From the NCBI GenBank assembly GCA_963693315.1, contig OY856186.1:235271135-235335134 (forward strand): a stretch of DNA of 64,000 bases. Reading direction: 5' to 3'. The notes under the pieces are model-generated. The model was not told where the DNA came from and searched no databases. It saw nothing but the letters and a program-made list of their open reading frames with translations. This DNA comes from Diogma glabrata (taxonomy: Eukaryota; Arthropoda; Insecta; Diptera; Cylindrotomidae). A program made the translations under genes and the position numbers. Below, piece by piece: positions 33,340-45,264 of this stretch. Position 1 is the stretch's first letter. Each line of letters begins with the position of its first letter.

Positions 33340-34541
33340 TACCTATTTTCAAGCGAAAGTACTGTAGGTTTTTTGTAAATAAAATGGTACTGAGTGATCC
33401 GATTCTAAATCGGTTTTCAATTTTAAATAGCTCAATTATGGTGGAGTATTTTGGTATATAATTTGTTTTTTTATCCCAACTAAATCATTACAAAAATTAA
33501 TTTAAAGTTTGATAAAAGTTTTTCAATAGAAAACAAACAAAAAAAAAATCAGAAAATAATAGAATTTTTAATTTTATTTCATAAATAATTGACTAAATTG
33601 TTTAACAATATTTGATTATTTGATTAATTCATTAAATTTAATCAATATTAATATAATATAAAGTTAATATCTTATGTGACCGCCTTGTGCTGCAATCATT
33701 TCACGCATTCTATTAGACATTGAATTTAACAAATTGATGAAATATTGGCGCCAATCAACGCCTCTCATCATGTTGTGCGCTCTCACAATTGCATCCCAGA
33801 CCTCATCATCACTTGGTGTTCACTCCTAACTTTGCCTTTGATCTCTGACCCGACATTCTCAACAGGATTTATCTCTGGAGAGAGACTGAAAATACAAATT
33901 TCTACATTAATTAAATATTTAAAATTACAAGATAAAATTAATTCACCTCGGGGGATCAAACACAAAATCCCGTGTATCGCCTATATTTTCATTAATCTAT
34001 TGTTTGACTGTTGAGAATGTCGGGTCGGAGATCAAAGGCAAAGTTAGGAGTGAACACCAATTGTTTCACAGTAATGATGAGGTCTGGGATGCCATTGTGA
34101 GAGCGCACAACATGATGAGAGGCGTTGATTGGCGCCAATATTTCATCAATTTGTTAAATTTAATGTCTAATAGAATGCGCGAAATTATTGCAGCACAAGG
34201 CGGTCACATAAGATATTAACTTTATATTATATTAATATTAATTAAATTTAATGAATTAATCAAATAATCAAATATTGTTAAACAATTTAGTCAATTATTT
34301 ATGAAATAAAATTAAAAATTCTATTATTTTCTGATTTTTTTTGATTTTTTTCTATTGAAAAACTTTTATCAAACTTTAAATTAATTTTTTTAATGATTTA
34401 TTTGGGATAAAATAACAAATTATATACCAAAATACTCCACCAATATTGAGCTATTTAAAATTGAAAACGGATTTATAATCGGATCACCCAGTACCATTTT
34501 ATTTACAAAAAACCAACAGTACTTTCGCTTGAAAATAGGTG
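33340..34541. mobile_element. Foldback element built from two inverted copies of a Tc1-like 3' end
   Basis: Outer inverted repeats ACCTATTTTCAAGCGAAAGT sit at a TA site. The right arm has the empty site GTGTTATATATATTT near 40460. Each half contains the end of a Tc1/mariner transposase: minus 33783-33965 (SPEINPVENVGSEIKGKVRS) and plus 34004-34219 (VENVGSEIKGKVRS ... MREIIAAQGGHIRY). The Asp-Glu catalytic region is nearly all lost, so it cannot be autonomous. Confidence 0.85.
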
Positions 34542-34589
34542 TATATTTAAATTAAAAATGTAAAGTTTGATTAGTTTGTTTTTTTAGTA

Positions 34590-35035
34590 CACTGAAAAAA
34601 ACCTGTCCTATTTCCAATCGAAATTGAATTGTCTCACCTCACCGTGCGGTCACGTATGGCGAATCAAACTACGAAATTGCTTCAACAACTCTACAATTAT
34701 AAATCGATGAAGTTGAGACAATCACACGAAATATTTATGCGAAAATAAAATATAGTTCAATTAATCTCAATACTTAAACTTTAAAATGATAAATTCATGA
34801 TATAAAACCAAAGAAATTTTTTTTCAGGGAAATAATTATTAGCTTTATTCAACTACTGTTATATTGGATATAACACTTTATGTTTTAAATAAACCTCATT
34901 CTGTTGTTAGGAAAATGTTATCGTGTAGTTGTCCCAATCACAGTGAAATTGTTTGCAAATAATTTTTCTTTGCATGAATAATCAACTGCCAACTTCGAGA
35001 TGAGGTTGTCATGAACTTCAATTTTTTTTTCAGTG
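34590..35035. mobile_element. TA-flanked MITE with CACTGAAAAAAA ends
   Basis: 446 bp, starting CACTGAAAAAAAC and ending TTTTTTTTCAGTG, with TA on each side. The other arm shows the empty site (TTTTAGTAGATAA inverted near 40420). Tc1/mariner-type ends. No ORF. Confidence 0.85.
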
Positions 35036-35581
35036 TAGATATAATATGTATAAACATGCTTCAAAAATATTTTTAAAATTTGTTGCAAAATAATTTAATA
35101 ATAATAATTGATTATTTCGAATAATTTCAAAATTACATAAAATAGTTTGCAGAGCAAAATTAAATTTAATGAATTTTTTTATTTAAATCGTTCGCATTAT
35201 TTACATGCAGACTTTAAAATTTTAACACCCTCAAAATTTTGTCGTCCTAGGTTCGGTTTTCATGAGCTAGGCCACTTCACAGATCCTAGTTCTGTTAGCG
35301 TTACTCAGGTAGCACGACGTTGACGTAGATGTAGGATTTTCACTACCCAAAATTTTTTTTCCATGATAAATAGTCATCTGATTAAGTCTATCAATTAAGT
35401 GATAAGTCTAACTATTAAGTCTACCAATAAGTTTTACCTGTGTGCGTAAGGGTTTTTGTTTATGATATAAATTTGTGGAAATATATCATAAAACTGATCT
35501 GTAATGTATATATGTATACTGTCCTGTGTTTTCTTTTCCTCTATTTGTGTTGAAATAAATAAAACCAAAGAAAACACAAAG

Positions 35582-35738
35582 GTGGTTATTTTGTAGTGTT
35601 ATCTCACTAGGTGAGATAAATAGTGAGATAAAAAAATTATGTTTAAATGATTTCTTTTATCTAATATAATCGATCAAAAACAAATATTTATCTCACTTTT
35701 TATCTCACCTAGAGAGATAACACTACAAAATAACCACC
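35582..35738. mobile_element. Short palindromic MITE
   Basis: GGTGGTTATTTTGTAGTG at the left and its inverse at the right, with GTGAGATAAA/TTTATCTCAC inside. 157 bp and non-coding. Confidence 0.7.
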
Positions 35739-35783
35739 CAAGCGATAGATCATTAATTGCTTATTCTGTTAATTAATTGCAAA

Positions 35784-35816
35784 TATTTCGAGGTTTTGTG
35801 ACCTCCTCTTCAGTGC
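35784..35816 (-). ncRNA. Hammerhead-ribozyme-like core (Penelope type)
   Basis: The minus strand reads CTGAAGA, then a 5-bp stem GAGGT/ACCTC with a short loop, then GAAA, matching the CUGANGA-stem II-GAAA core. It lies downstream of the Penelope-like ORF at 36957, where the terminal repeats of those elements carry hammerheads. Stems I and III were not verified. Confidence 0.5.
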
Positions 35817-35876
35817 ACTATTAATCGAAATGAGAATAGAATTTATAAATGTTACAAAATATTAAAATCAATATAA

Positions 35877-36432
35877 TAGACTAAGAGCCCGCGACGGCCA
35901 GACCTTCGTTATTTTATAAAAGCTGAAAGTTTCTCTGTGCATACCCCCTACTCAGGTAGAAACGATTAGCGACATATGAAGTTTGGATCATAGTGGCTTT
36001 GGCAGGGAGCAGGTTCCAAAGGGGCCTCCAAAGTTTCGTGAAAGTATAAAAGCTAATTTTTTTATATATTCTTCGGGATAGTATTAGAAGTCACGTCACC
36101 CATTGCCAGACACTTACTATCGTGGAAACCCCCTGCCAGACACCCCTAAGCTTTTAAGTTTAAGGGTGTCTGGCAGGGGGTTTCCACGAAGGTAAGTGTC
36201 TGGCAATGGGTGACGTGACTTCTAATACTATCCCGAAGAATATATAAGAAAACTAGCTTTTATACTTTCACGAAACTTTGGAGGCCCCTTTGGAACCTGC
36301 TCCCTGCCAAAGCCACTATGATCCAAACTTCATATGTCGCTAATCGTTCCTACCTGAGTAGGGGGTATGCGCAGAGAAACTTTCAGCTTTTATAAAATAA
36401 CGAAGGTCTGGCCGTCGCGGGCTCTCGGTCTA
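35877..36432. repeat. Near-perfect 556-bp palindrome (foldback MITE)
   Basis: Two arms of about 270 bp meet near 36150 (AAGCTTTTAAGTTTAAG centre). The tips read GAGCCCGCGACGGCCAGACC. The arms differ at only a few bases. No ORF. It sits within the 3' part of the Penelope-like element. Confidence 0.9.
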
Positions 36433-36956
36433 TAAGCTTACATAAATAGCAAATTTTTTTAGTTTCTTAGCATTTCAGTTTTTATACATATAAAACACCA
36501 TTAAGATAAAAGCAAAATTATAAAATTGTATACAAACAAATCATTCAAATAAATTAAGACCATTACAAGAACAGATTAAAAGAATTTTTCCATAACTAAA
36601 TTAAATTAAATTGAATTAAAACAAATAAAAATTTTTTGTATACTAAGAATAATCTAAAGGTGTGCATTAGTAATAAATTAACATTTTTGATCGGTCAATG
36701 AACTGAAATTGAAATTGTAAAACAAGACCTTATTATCAACCGCCGTTTTTACTTATCTGGACATAACGAATCCGTTATCAGCTGTTCTTGTTTTTTATTA
36801 TAATATAAATTTCCCCATCATTATTATTTGTTTTTGTGTCAAAATATATTATTGTAACTAAACAACCTGGAAAATCAGTTTATTTTTCATCGGTTTCGTT
36901 TTTTGTTGACTGTTTTGATATTTTAATTAATTTGGTTGCAATTTAGTTTATTGTTT

Positions 36957-37540
36957 CTAGTGTTTTAGGTGGTTGAGAACATGAGTGAAGGCAGGATTTA
37001 ATACTTCAAAGTCCGACTTCAGATTTACTGGTTTTTGTTTATGTTGGTGAATAGAAATGGACTCCAGTGTCAATCGTTTTTCCCAATGGTTTTCTTTATT
37101 TATTATTTTAGTGTCATCATAATTGAACGTGTGTCCTGTTTGTTTGCTGTGGTGGAAGGGAGCAGTGTTGTTGGTTTTTATTTTGTTTGTCGTGACATCA
37201 TTAATATGTTGTTTCAACCGACTACCTAGTTTTTGTCCCGTTTGTCCAATGTAGACACCTGGACAGTTGTTGCAGTTAATTGCATAAACCACACCATGTT
37301 GTTCCATGGTGTCGACTTTGTCATAGGGTTTTCTTATTTTTTTTCCTACAGTTGCGTACGGTTTGAAAGCTACTTTCATATTGTGGTCGTTAGATGAAAA
37401 TAAATGGCTGAGATTTTCAGATAGGTCTTTTGTATATACCATTCCTTTGTAATTCATTTGCGTGGTGTGGTCTTTAGTGCGGGTTTCGTCCTGTTTATGG
37501 TATTGTTTTAATAATTGGTTTATTTCAGCATTTTTTTATT
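36957..37540 (-). pseudogene. Penelope-like element, GIY-YIG endonuclease end
   Basis: The minus frame (36957-37457 and a little upstream) gives GVVYAINCNNC, VYIGQTGQKLGSRLKQH and HHSKQTGHTFNYDD: a GIY-YIG nuclease with the CxxC insertion typical of Penelope-like retroelements. It nicks DNA to prime reverse transcription. The RT domain upstream is missing, so this copy is 5' truncated near 37540. A second hammerhead-like CTGATGAAGGCC lies just upstream (37560-37572, minus). Confidence 0.88.
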
Positions 37541-37639
37541 TTTAAGATCAATCTATAGAAGGCCTTCATCAGTGCAGTGATGGACTGTAACCAACAAATT
37601 TACAATATATGAGGGAATTTCATTACAATAACCGGTAAG

Positions 37640-38080
37640 AAAAGGCTAAGTGGGCAGACCTGGGTCAAGCCTGCACCGCAGCTTTTGGGGTTTGGGCCAG
37701 ACTTAATATTTACAAACGACCCAAGCTTGGGCTAAGTGTGGACTGATGTCCTTAAGCCAAGTCTGGCAAACCAGGCTTGGGCCAAGTCTGGCAAATAAGA
37801 CTTGGGCCAGGTCAACCAAACCAATTTTTTTTCCAGACCTCCTTTAAATGTGTGGAAAGAAGTTGTGGAAAGAGTAACATATATAAAATTAGAGAAAAAC
37901 TTAATATGGCTTGCACATGTTTACACTACATTAGACTAGTGAATACTGCGTAACATAATAAACTGAATCTTGGTTCAGTCTAGGCATTTACAACTGGCCA
38001 AGACTGAAACCAAAGTTAACTAGCCAATGCTTGGCTCGCCAATACTTGACCAAGATTAGTTCGTTGTTTAATATTGGCAG
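37640..38080. repeat. Region rich in CTTGGGCC/CCAAG words
   Basis: Repeated TTGGGCCAAGTCTGGC-like words in both orientations between about 37650 and 38070, with no ORF. Possibly a degenerate non-autonomous element. Confidence 0.45.
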
Positions 38081-38247
38081 CTTCTACCCGGGGCAACCAT
38101 AAATCATGCAATTCAATTCATAAACGGTCTAAGCCGGTCCAAATATCCCTTTTATAATTCAATTCTTTTAATTTTTATTAATATCTTTGTCATAAGAAGT
38201 TAATTAATTTGTTAGATAAATTACTTTGATTTACTTTTATTGTTTTT

Positions 38248-39508
38248 TTGCATGACACCAAAAACAAATGCAAATTATTGCCTAAGCTTAATAAAAAGCA
38301 TCTAGAGCCAAATAATTTTGAAAAAATGAATGTGTCTTTGGCAGCTCAACTGTTAAGTAATACAGTTTGCTGTGCTACTAAAACCGTGCAACAAACTTGT
38401 CCGGAAATTTTAGGAACTCATTTTCGTCAAGCAAGTTCAACAGCTAATTTCATTCAACGGTTCAATAATATATTTGACTGTTTAAATTCACGAGCTTCTT
38501 TTCCAAGGTCACCTTTTGAAGCACCTCTTAGAAAAAACAATGTCATATATATGATTATTTAAAAGATAGTTTGTGTTATTTGGAAGATTTGAAAATTCTC
38601 TCCGAAAATGCTAACTATATTAAATATCTCAAAAACTTAAAAATAACAATTAAAGCACAATTGTGCTTCATTAGAATATCTGACCAATGCGTATGAGGTG
38701 GATTGTTTATTAATTGGCAAAACTAACCAAGACGCTCTTGAAAACTTTTTTCCAAAGTTACGGGGTAGAGGTGGTTTTAATTTTATGCCGACTTGCAATG
38801 AAATAGGTGTGCATTTTGCAAACATAATATCCATACTTATTCCAAAGCGAGTATTCAAATTGTAAGCCTGACGATGAACATATGATCGATCTTGAATGGA
38901 AAAATTTCAAAAATATTTATAAGGAGAGTTTATTGCATGGAGATCCAGAACACGAGCATATGCCGGAAGAGTGCGAAATAATTTACCAAACCGATGAAAA
39001 CGTTATTAAAAGAAATGCCATAACTTATTATGCTGGTTATTGTGCTTTTAAAAAAATTTGTTGTAATAAATGTCAAAGCAAATTATTAAAAGCGCAAGAA
39101 ATAATGGCACCTGCAATAAACGAAACATTCATAATGGAAAAAACATTTAAGAAATCGACTCATTATGGATCCCTTCGAGCACCAACTGAAGAATATGCTG
39201 CAATAGCCTACGTTTTACTTACAGTTTTTGAGCAGTTATACAAAGCGAATTGTCATTTACCAAATATTTGCATGAAAATAACTGAAAAATGTATTACTGT
39301 TGTAGAAAAAGATTTTCCTGGCTTTGTAGGTACACACGAAGACGATTGCTATGAGCACATAAAATCTTTAATTAATTTTTTCGTTTTGGTACTAACCAGA
39401 AAAAATTCGAAATGGTGCATTACAAAAGGTGAATTTAAGGGTTCTAAAATTAAAAGCAAATTTAGAGATCTCCAATCAAAAAAGAGATTAAAAATTTTAA
39501 ATAATTAA
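38248..39508 (+). pseudogene. P-superfamily transposase relic (C-terminal half)
   Basis: Three plus-strand pieces in changing frames. 38248-38562 has KMNVSLAAQLLSNTV and TANFIQRFNNIFDCLNSR. About 38667-38862 has NQDALENFF and LRGRGGFNFMPT. 38882-39508 has ITYYAGYCAFK and a C-x2-C pair (CCNKC). These follow the order of the C-terminal half of P-element/THAP9-type transposases, including the NQD-LENFF and RGRGG segments. The N-terminal THAP zinc finger and the GTP-binding region are absent. Inactive by frameshift and truncation. Confidence 0.82.
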
Positions 39509-39701
39509 AATCAAGAATATGAGTTGATGAAGACGCAAGCCACGATCGCTCTTATTTTCTGTTCATATTACTTACTGTAATAATTAATTAAACAACTGAC
39601 ATTCCTATAAAATCTTTCAAAATTAACTTCTTCACAAATTTCTTTTATCCAGATGGGTTCTTGTAGTATGGTATAATTTTATAACCGCTTTAATTGGAAA
39701 A

Positions 39702-39813
39702 TGATCGGATATTGATAAATATGCATTTGATTTTTATTTTTAATAAATTTGTTCCTAAAACTTATTAGAAGTAGTTTACTTTTATGAGATTTCAATATTA
39801 TCAATATCCGATC
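39702..39813. repeat. Short palindrome
   Basis: GATCGGATATTGATAA at the left and TTATCAATATCCGATC at the right, about 110 bp apart. Likely a tiny MITE. Confidence 0.6.
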
Positions 39814-41484
39814 TGTTTGAGGAGTAGGTAGTATGGTAGTAGGTAGTATCCCCTCCTGGGGATATACCTCGTTAAAAAAACGCGTTATGGTCATACCTCT
39901 TGGGTAACGTGGAAATGACTGATTTAAAAAGATTAAAAGAAGATAAGAGTTCAAAATTTTGCAGATTTTAATTAAATTTAATTCTAATCAAATTTTATCT
40001 TTCTTTATTTAAACACACAGGTAAAACTTATTGGTAGACTTAATAGTTAGACTTATCACTTAATTGATAGACTTAATTAGATTAAACAGTCTTGGGAAAA
40101 AATTTTGAGTAGTGAAAATCCTACGTCTACGTCAACGTCGTGCTACCTGAGTAACGCTAACAGAACCACGATCTGTAAAGTGGCCTAGGTCATGAAAACC
40201 GAGCGTAGGACGACAAAATTTTAAGGGTGTTAAAATTTTAAAGTCTGCATGCAAATTATGCGAACGATTTAAATAAAAAAATTCATTAAATTTAGCAAAC
40301 TATTTTAAGTAATTTTTAAATTATTTAAAATAATTAATTATTATTATTAAATTATTTTGCAACAAATTTTAAAAATATTTTTTAAGCATATTTTTATATA
40401 TTTTTTTATTATCTACTAAAAGAACAAACTAATCAAATTTTACATTTGTAATTTAAATATATATAACACATATAAATTTTTGTAAAAACTATTATAAATT
40501 TAAAAAAATATTACTTTGAAAACCCACAAATCGTTTGTAAAAACAAATTTCTGTTTGAATTTAATAAAAAAAATATAGTTCTTGCAACAAATTTTATGTT
40601 GTTTATGGTATGTTAATTTTAAGAAATTTCCGTTTGTTCAGATGGCGGTGAACGTTTGCTTTGAATGTTTGCCTACATCTTTTAAGTCAAAGAATTGACC
40701 ATTTGACCTATCAAATTCAATACATTTAATTCAATTCTATACATTCAATACATACGTTTTATTCAATACATTTAATACAAACGGTCGTCAAGTAAATTTT
40801 AATAAGTATTTCAATGAAGTGATAGATTAAATTATTTAGTTGCAGAATAACAATAACAATAAACGTAAAAGGCGCACAACAAGGTTTTTAATGAAGCTGG
40901 ACAAAAATAAGAAAATGTGACACACATATGAGAAAATTTAGTGGTTACTCCATCTAGTGATTACTTTTAGGTTCTTAGTTACTAGGAGTTTTCTTAATAT
41001 TATTGTTATTTAAGGGGGCTAGTCACTGTACTGAAACACAAAAAAATTTTTTATTTTATTTTAAAGATTATTTCTTCTAAAATATGCATATAAAATTTTA
41101 GGCCACAATTTACAAAAATTGAACTTAACTTGTCATTTTATTGAATGAATCCAGTTTTTTTACAATTCTATCACTCTCTTTCTATCGAAGCTAATAATGC
41201 ACTCTCTAATATCGAAGCTAATGGCTTTGTTACTTTTTAATATTTTTCGCTCATTATAAGTAACATAATCAATCCTTTTTCAGTTTTCCAGGTTCTCGGT
41301 GAAGAGCGAACACAAAATGTTATACTCTCGCATTAAAAGTTATTCTCAAATCCTCAGTAGTGTGGCATGATCTCAGAATAAGCTATTGAAACTAAATTAT
41401 TTATTAGAAAAAGAAAAAGATTTGGATGCAATTAATACAAATGGTTTGTTTATAGACGTTGATCATGGTAAAATGAAAATAAGG

Positions 41485-43071
41485 TATTCTCACTAGAGTG
41501 ACAGCGATGCCATTTTGATTTTGATTGACGTCATTCGGAGTTTTATATAATACGTTTGTTGTTATTATCAATGAGAAAAGCTATTGTTTTCAAATTAAAA
41601 ATATATTTAGTATGATTTATAAGTTAATTTATTAGTTAATGAAATGATTGAAATTAATTCATTCATTAATTAATGAACTTTAGTATTTGTTTTACTATTA
41701 AAACATATACAAATTTAAATGCCGAACTAAGTTAAAACCTACAAAAGTTTTCAACAAATGTGAAAAATCATACTCAAAACATAAGGTTTTTTAATTTCCA
41801 GAAAAATAAATCAATTCGTAGTGGATAGAATCATGTGGAAAAAGAAAATGTTCGTATTTATTATAAGATAGTTTGTTCCTTACACTTCACTGAAAATGAT
41901 TGGACTTTAAAAGACAAACTTTTAAATACTCTAATGAGTAAAAGATTGTTAAAAGTGGAACCTTATCTGTTCTAAGAAGGAAGTGGTTACTTCCAATATT
42001 TGGACATCTAAAGGAGCGCACATCCAAATCGCTCGAAAAGAAACATGCTATTGCTAGTACTTGATCAATTTGACTTCAAAAGTTTCCATTCGGCTTAAAA
42101 ACATAAGTCTGCTTATGAATCGATCGATGCGAAAAGAAAGTACTGGCAATTCTCAAATTATTTGATAATGCAAACTCAGTCATTCTCTCACCATTATCAT
42201 TGTTGGTGTTGATTTCATAACCTCCTCCAGTGCTATGTAGAAAATATTGACGGTCTTAGCTTCAGTAGGTGCATGCAAGGCAATAAGAGAAATATTGTTT
42301 TATGTACCGCGTACCCCTAAGTAGCAAATCCTCTCATTGACCAGGATGAATTTCAACACGGCTTCTTGTATGCGTGCACCAACAAGGAAATCAGTACTAA
42401 ATTCATTTCGAGAAGAATGACCACTACTGCATAAAGAGTGACTATTCGAGTTTTGTTTTCCGATTATTGGCTGTCTAATTTCTTGCAGAGAAATGATATT
42501 CATCCTATGCTTCTCAGCCTCTCTTTCTAGGCTTATTAAAGCATCATGAGCGATCAGGCAGCACGCGTTTCACGTTCCGATTCGGTAGTTTGATTCTTTC
42601 TCACGTCCAGGTAAAACTTCTGTTGTTTTGTTAGTGTCTGGTATTCTTTTTTTGGCTTCAAATTTAACAAAGCTTTTTTTTCGGAGTGATGGTATTAACC
42701 TCAGTCCCAACCCAAATTTTCGGTAATGGTTCTGTTATGATGTTAAGGTTATATGAAGTTTTAAGGCGCCAATTCGCCGTGATTTAGCGTAATAGACTAA
42801 GCAGTTTTTCTCTGCTTGTCTCCAAAATACCAACCTAATTCTGTCTGCATTACCCCTGCAGCATGGCGTGGACGTCGAATTTCCTACCCTGTAAAATGTT
42901 CTTTAGAGCTAGAAAACTTAATAAACAAATTGTTAATGAAAAAAATAAGGAAAACCATAACGTAAAAATTATGTTTTCTCTAATTTTCAAATTAAAACAT
43001 TTTTTGTTTCTTTATATTTACGCCGGATGACGTCACACAAAATTTTCGATTAGCTGTCAAGAATACCTTAT
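41485..43071. mobile_element. Possible TA-flanked element with AGGTATTCT ends
   Basis: The left end reads AGGTATTCTCAC...GACAGC and the right end the inverse (GCTGTC...AGAATACCT), with TA outside both and a shared TGACGTCATCCGG-like block further in. The RTE-like fragment lies inside. Confidence 0.45.
42200..42600 (-). pseudogene. RTE-like endonuclease fragment
   Basis: The minus strand gives NIISLQEIRQP (catalytic-Glu block), SLCSSGHSSRNEF and VNERICYLGVRG, in the order seen in RTE-type endonucleases. It is broken by stops. Confidence 0.7.
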
Positions 43072-44606
43072 ATTCGTTATACCATGGACGTTGATCAAGT
43101 CTCAAGTTGAATCAAATTTTCAAAACCATATTGTTAATTTTATTTTGTAAAACGATTTGGGTGCTCTTTGGTCGTCTTCTAAACTGAGTAGTCAACGACT
43201 GCCCATACAATTTGCGTTGAGTAAATTGTTGCTATTTTTGTTTAACAAACATTATAATTTAGCTAAACTTGTAAAATAAATGGTATAAAATATTTATATT
43301 ACAAAGTTTTCGTTAATGTAAACAACATTACAGCTATTTACAAAAATGAATAGTGAACAATATTACAAATTTCATAACAAAAGCCATTTAAAATAGAAAC
43401 TCTCTTTGAATTGTGTCAAAATGACGACAATGTTCCGAATGTATTCAAATGCCAACATTGAACGCATAACTTCGGCCAATCTATGTGTCCAACCATCAAG
43501 CTTCCAACGTAAGAAAATATTTATTGCAATTTGCATCCTGTAGAATAGTCATGATCTTTAAAAGGTAATATACAAGCATAACTGTCGTTTGATCATACAG
43601 ATTTGTTGGTATGGACATCGATCATTTGCTTATTTTCTTTAATTACAAATACAAGCTGTCATCTACATTTAATTTAAAGACAAAGAACCCTACGCTAGAT
43701 ATTTCGTGGTATTAAAACATTCAGAAATGCTGAATAAATATTAGTAAATAATAAATATTGACTTACAACTGAGAAGACCATGATAGCCGTCAAGAGTTCC
43801 CATTAAACATACAAAAAAAGTGGAAACTCTTCAATCAACCATTACATCCACAGCATAAAACACAGTCAGAAAACGAATGCTCCCATCGAATGATTACATA
43901 ACCATTGCTGCCAAAGCGTTAAAAAAAACCAAAACAAACTGAAAACTGGCTAATCAACAGCTGTAAAAAAAGTTCTCTCAGAAGTCAGAACTAATTAAAA
44001 ACGGAAGTTTTTGTTTTACTGATATAATGTAAAATCTTATTCTTGCAATCTGAGACCAAGAAAAATAACTACTACTGAATTTGGTAACCTTCTTAATTTT
44101 CAGTTATGAAATTTAAACAAATTCCATGCTAATTTAAATTGAATGAATTGAAAAAAAAACAAAAACTTTTTTTCTAATGAATGAAATGTATTTATTCTAA
44201 AATAATAAAATCAAAGATTTCTTTTCCTTTCAATTTAAAATTTGTTGTTGTATCCGAAACAAAACAAAAATAAAAATTGGTTTCTTTTCCTTTTAAATAA
44301 TCCATCCTAAATGAAAAAGATACACAAATCTAAAAATAATAATAACCATCAATTTTTATTTTAACCCACACACGCATGGGCAAACAAATTTCTTTTGTTT
44401 TATACCTAGATAATTTGGTTGCCAAAAAAGATACAAAAAATAATATTATTATTTTTCCTTTAAAATTTTTATTTTTCCCCTCGATATTAAATTTTACAGA
44501 GTTTAATATTGTCATGTAAGAAAAAAATAGATAGGAAATATTTTGAATACACTCTACCCATTCTAAAATTTTTGTTGAGTAAAAAAACCATTTATTAAAT
44601 TTAGTT

Positions 44607-45256
44607 CAGTGTTGCCGTTTCAGTACTTAAGTACTAGATCTAGTACTTTCCGTACTACCGAAATACTTTAGTACAACTTTTTCCATTTCAGTACTTTTTT
44701 GTAATTTGTGCTTGTAAAATTTATATTTAACATTCATGCTTGAAAAATAAAAAACTAAAAAATATAACTAAGTGTTTTTAAATAGAAATGTCTATATTTA
44801 AGTATTTAATATTTATTTATTCTTTCTTAATTATTTATGACGTAAATTTATAGCATAAATATTTAATCTTGCTCAGATATTTTAAAAAGGGGAATCCCGA
44901 TGTGCCAAAACAACCCAGTTGTTCACAATATAGGTTTTTTTTAGTACATATTTTGGTTTGAATTAGGAGCTTTTTTGTGAAAACTACAAAGGTAGTTTAA
45001 ATTTCTATGATTTTTGAATTTTTTAAATCTGTGATTTTTTTCGAAGTAATTATTTAGCATTTTGTGATTTTTGTAATTTTTTTATGGATTCACTATTTAT
45101 TATTATTTTGATGTTAAGTTTTTGAATTTTAGGAGAAAATATGTCATTGGTGATTTAAAATATCGTTTTTCACTTTATTTAGTACTTTTTTTAAAAAAAC
45201 AGTACTTTTTTATTGGAAGTAAAAATACTTTTCCAAATTTCCAAACGGCAACACTG
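44607..45256. mobile_element. hAT-like MITE, 650 bp
   Basis: Ends CAGTGTTGCCGTTT and its inverse, flanked by the 8-bp duplicate ATTTAGTT (44599-44606, 45257-45264), as for hAT transposons. No transposase. It interrupts the CR1-like ORF2. Confidence 0.93.
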
Positions 45257-45264
45257 ATTTAGTT

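Larger units (their letters stand above)
28861..35452. repeat. Left arm of the long inverted repeat (with five insertions)
   Basis: Insertions relative to the right arm: 29480-30792, 30990-31251, 31353-33227, 33340-34541 and 34590-35035. The right arm preserves uninterrupted sites for most of them. Confidence 0.8.
40669..43739. other. 3-kb insertion in the right arm
   Basis: It has no counterpart in the left arm. It holds a possible TA-flanked element (41485-43071) and an RTE-like endonuclease fragment. The remaining sequence is AT-rich with no recognised gene. Confidence 0.6.
28861..44575. mobile_element. 15.7-kb unit with long terminal inverted repeats enclosing a P-superfamily transposase relic
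   Basis: The outer 620 bp (28861-29480) recurs inverted at 43946-44575. The match resumes after each insertion: 30793-30989 with 43740-43940; 31252-31352 with 40575-40668; 33228-33339 with 40440-40580; 34546-34589 plus 35036-35452 with 40014-40440. Net arm length is about 1.5 kb. The unit interrupts the ORF2 of a CR1-like element, whose RT resumes beyond 44606. Its only transposase-like coding is the P-type relic at 38248-39508, so I infer an expanded-arm P-like element. Ends and target duplication could not be fixed exactly because the junction is AT-rich (TTTTAGAATGGG at the tip). Confidence 0.75.
40014..44575. repeat. Right arm of the long inverted repeat (with one 3-kb insertion)
   Basis: Continuous with the left arm at 40014-40668 and 43740-44575. 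The 3.07-kb block 40669-43739 has no left-arm counterpart. Confidence 0.8.
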
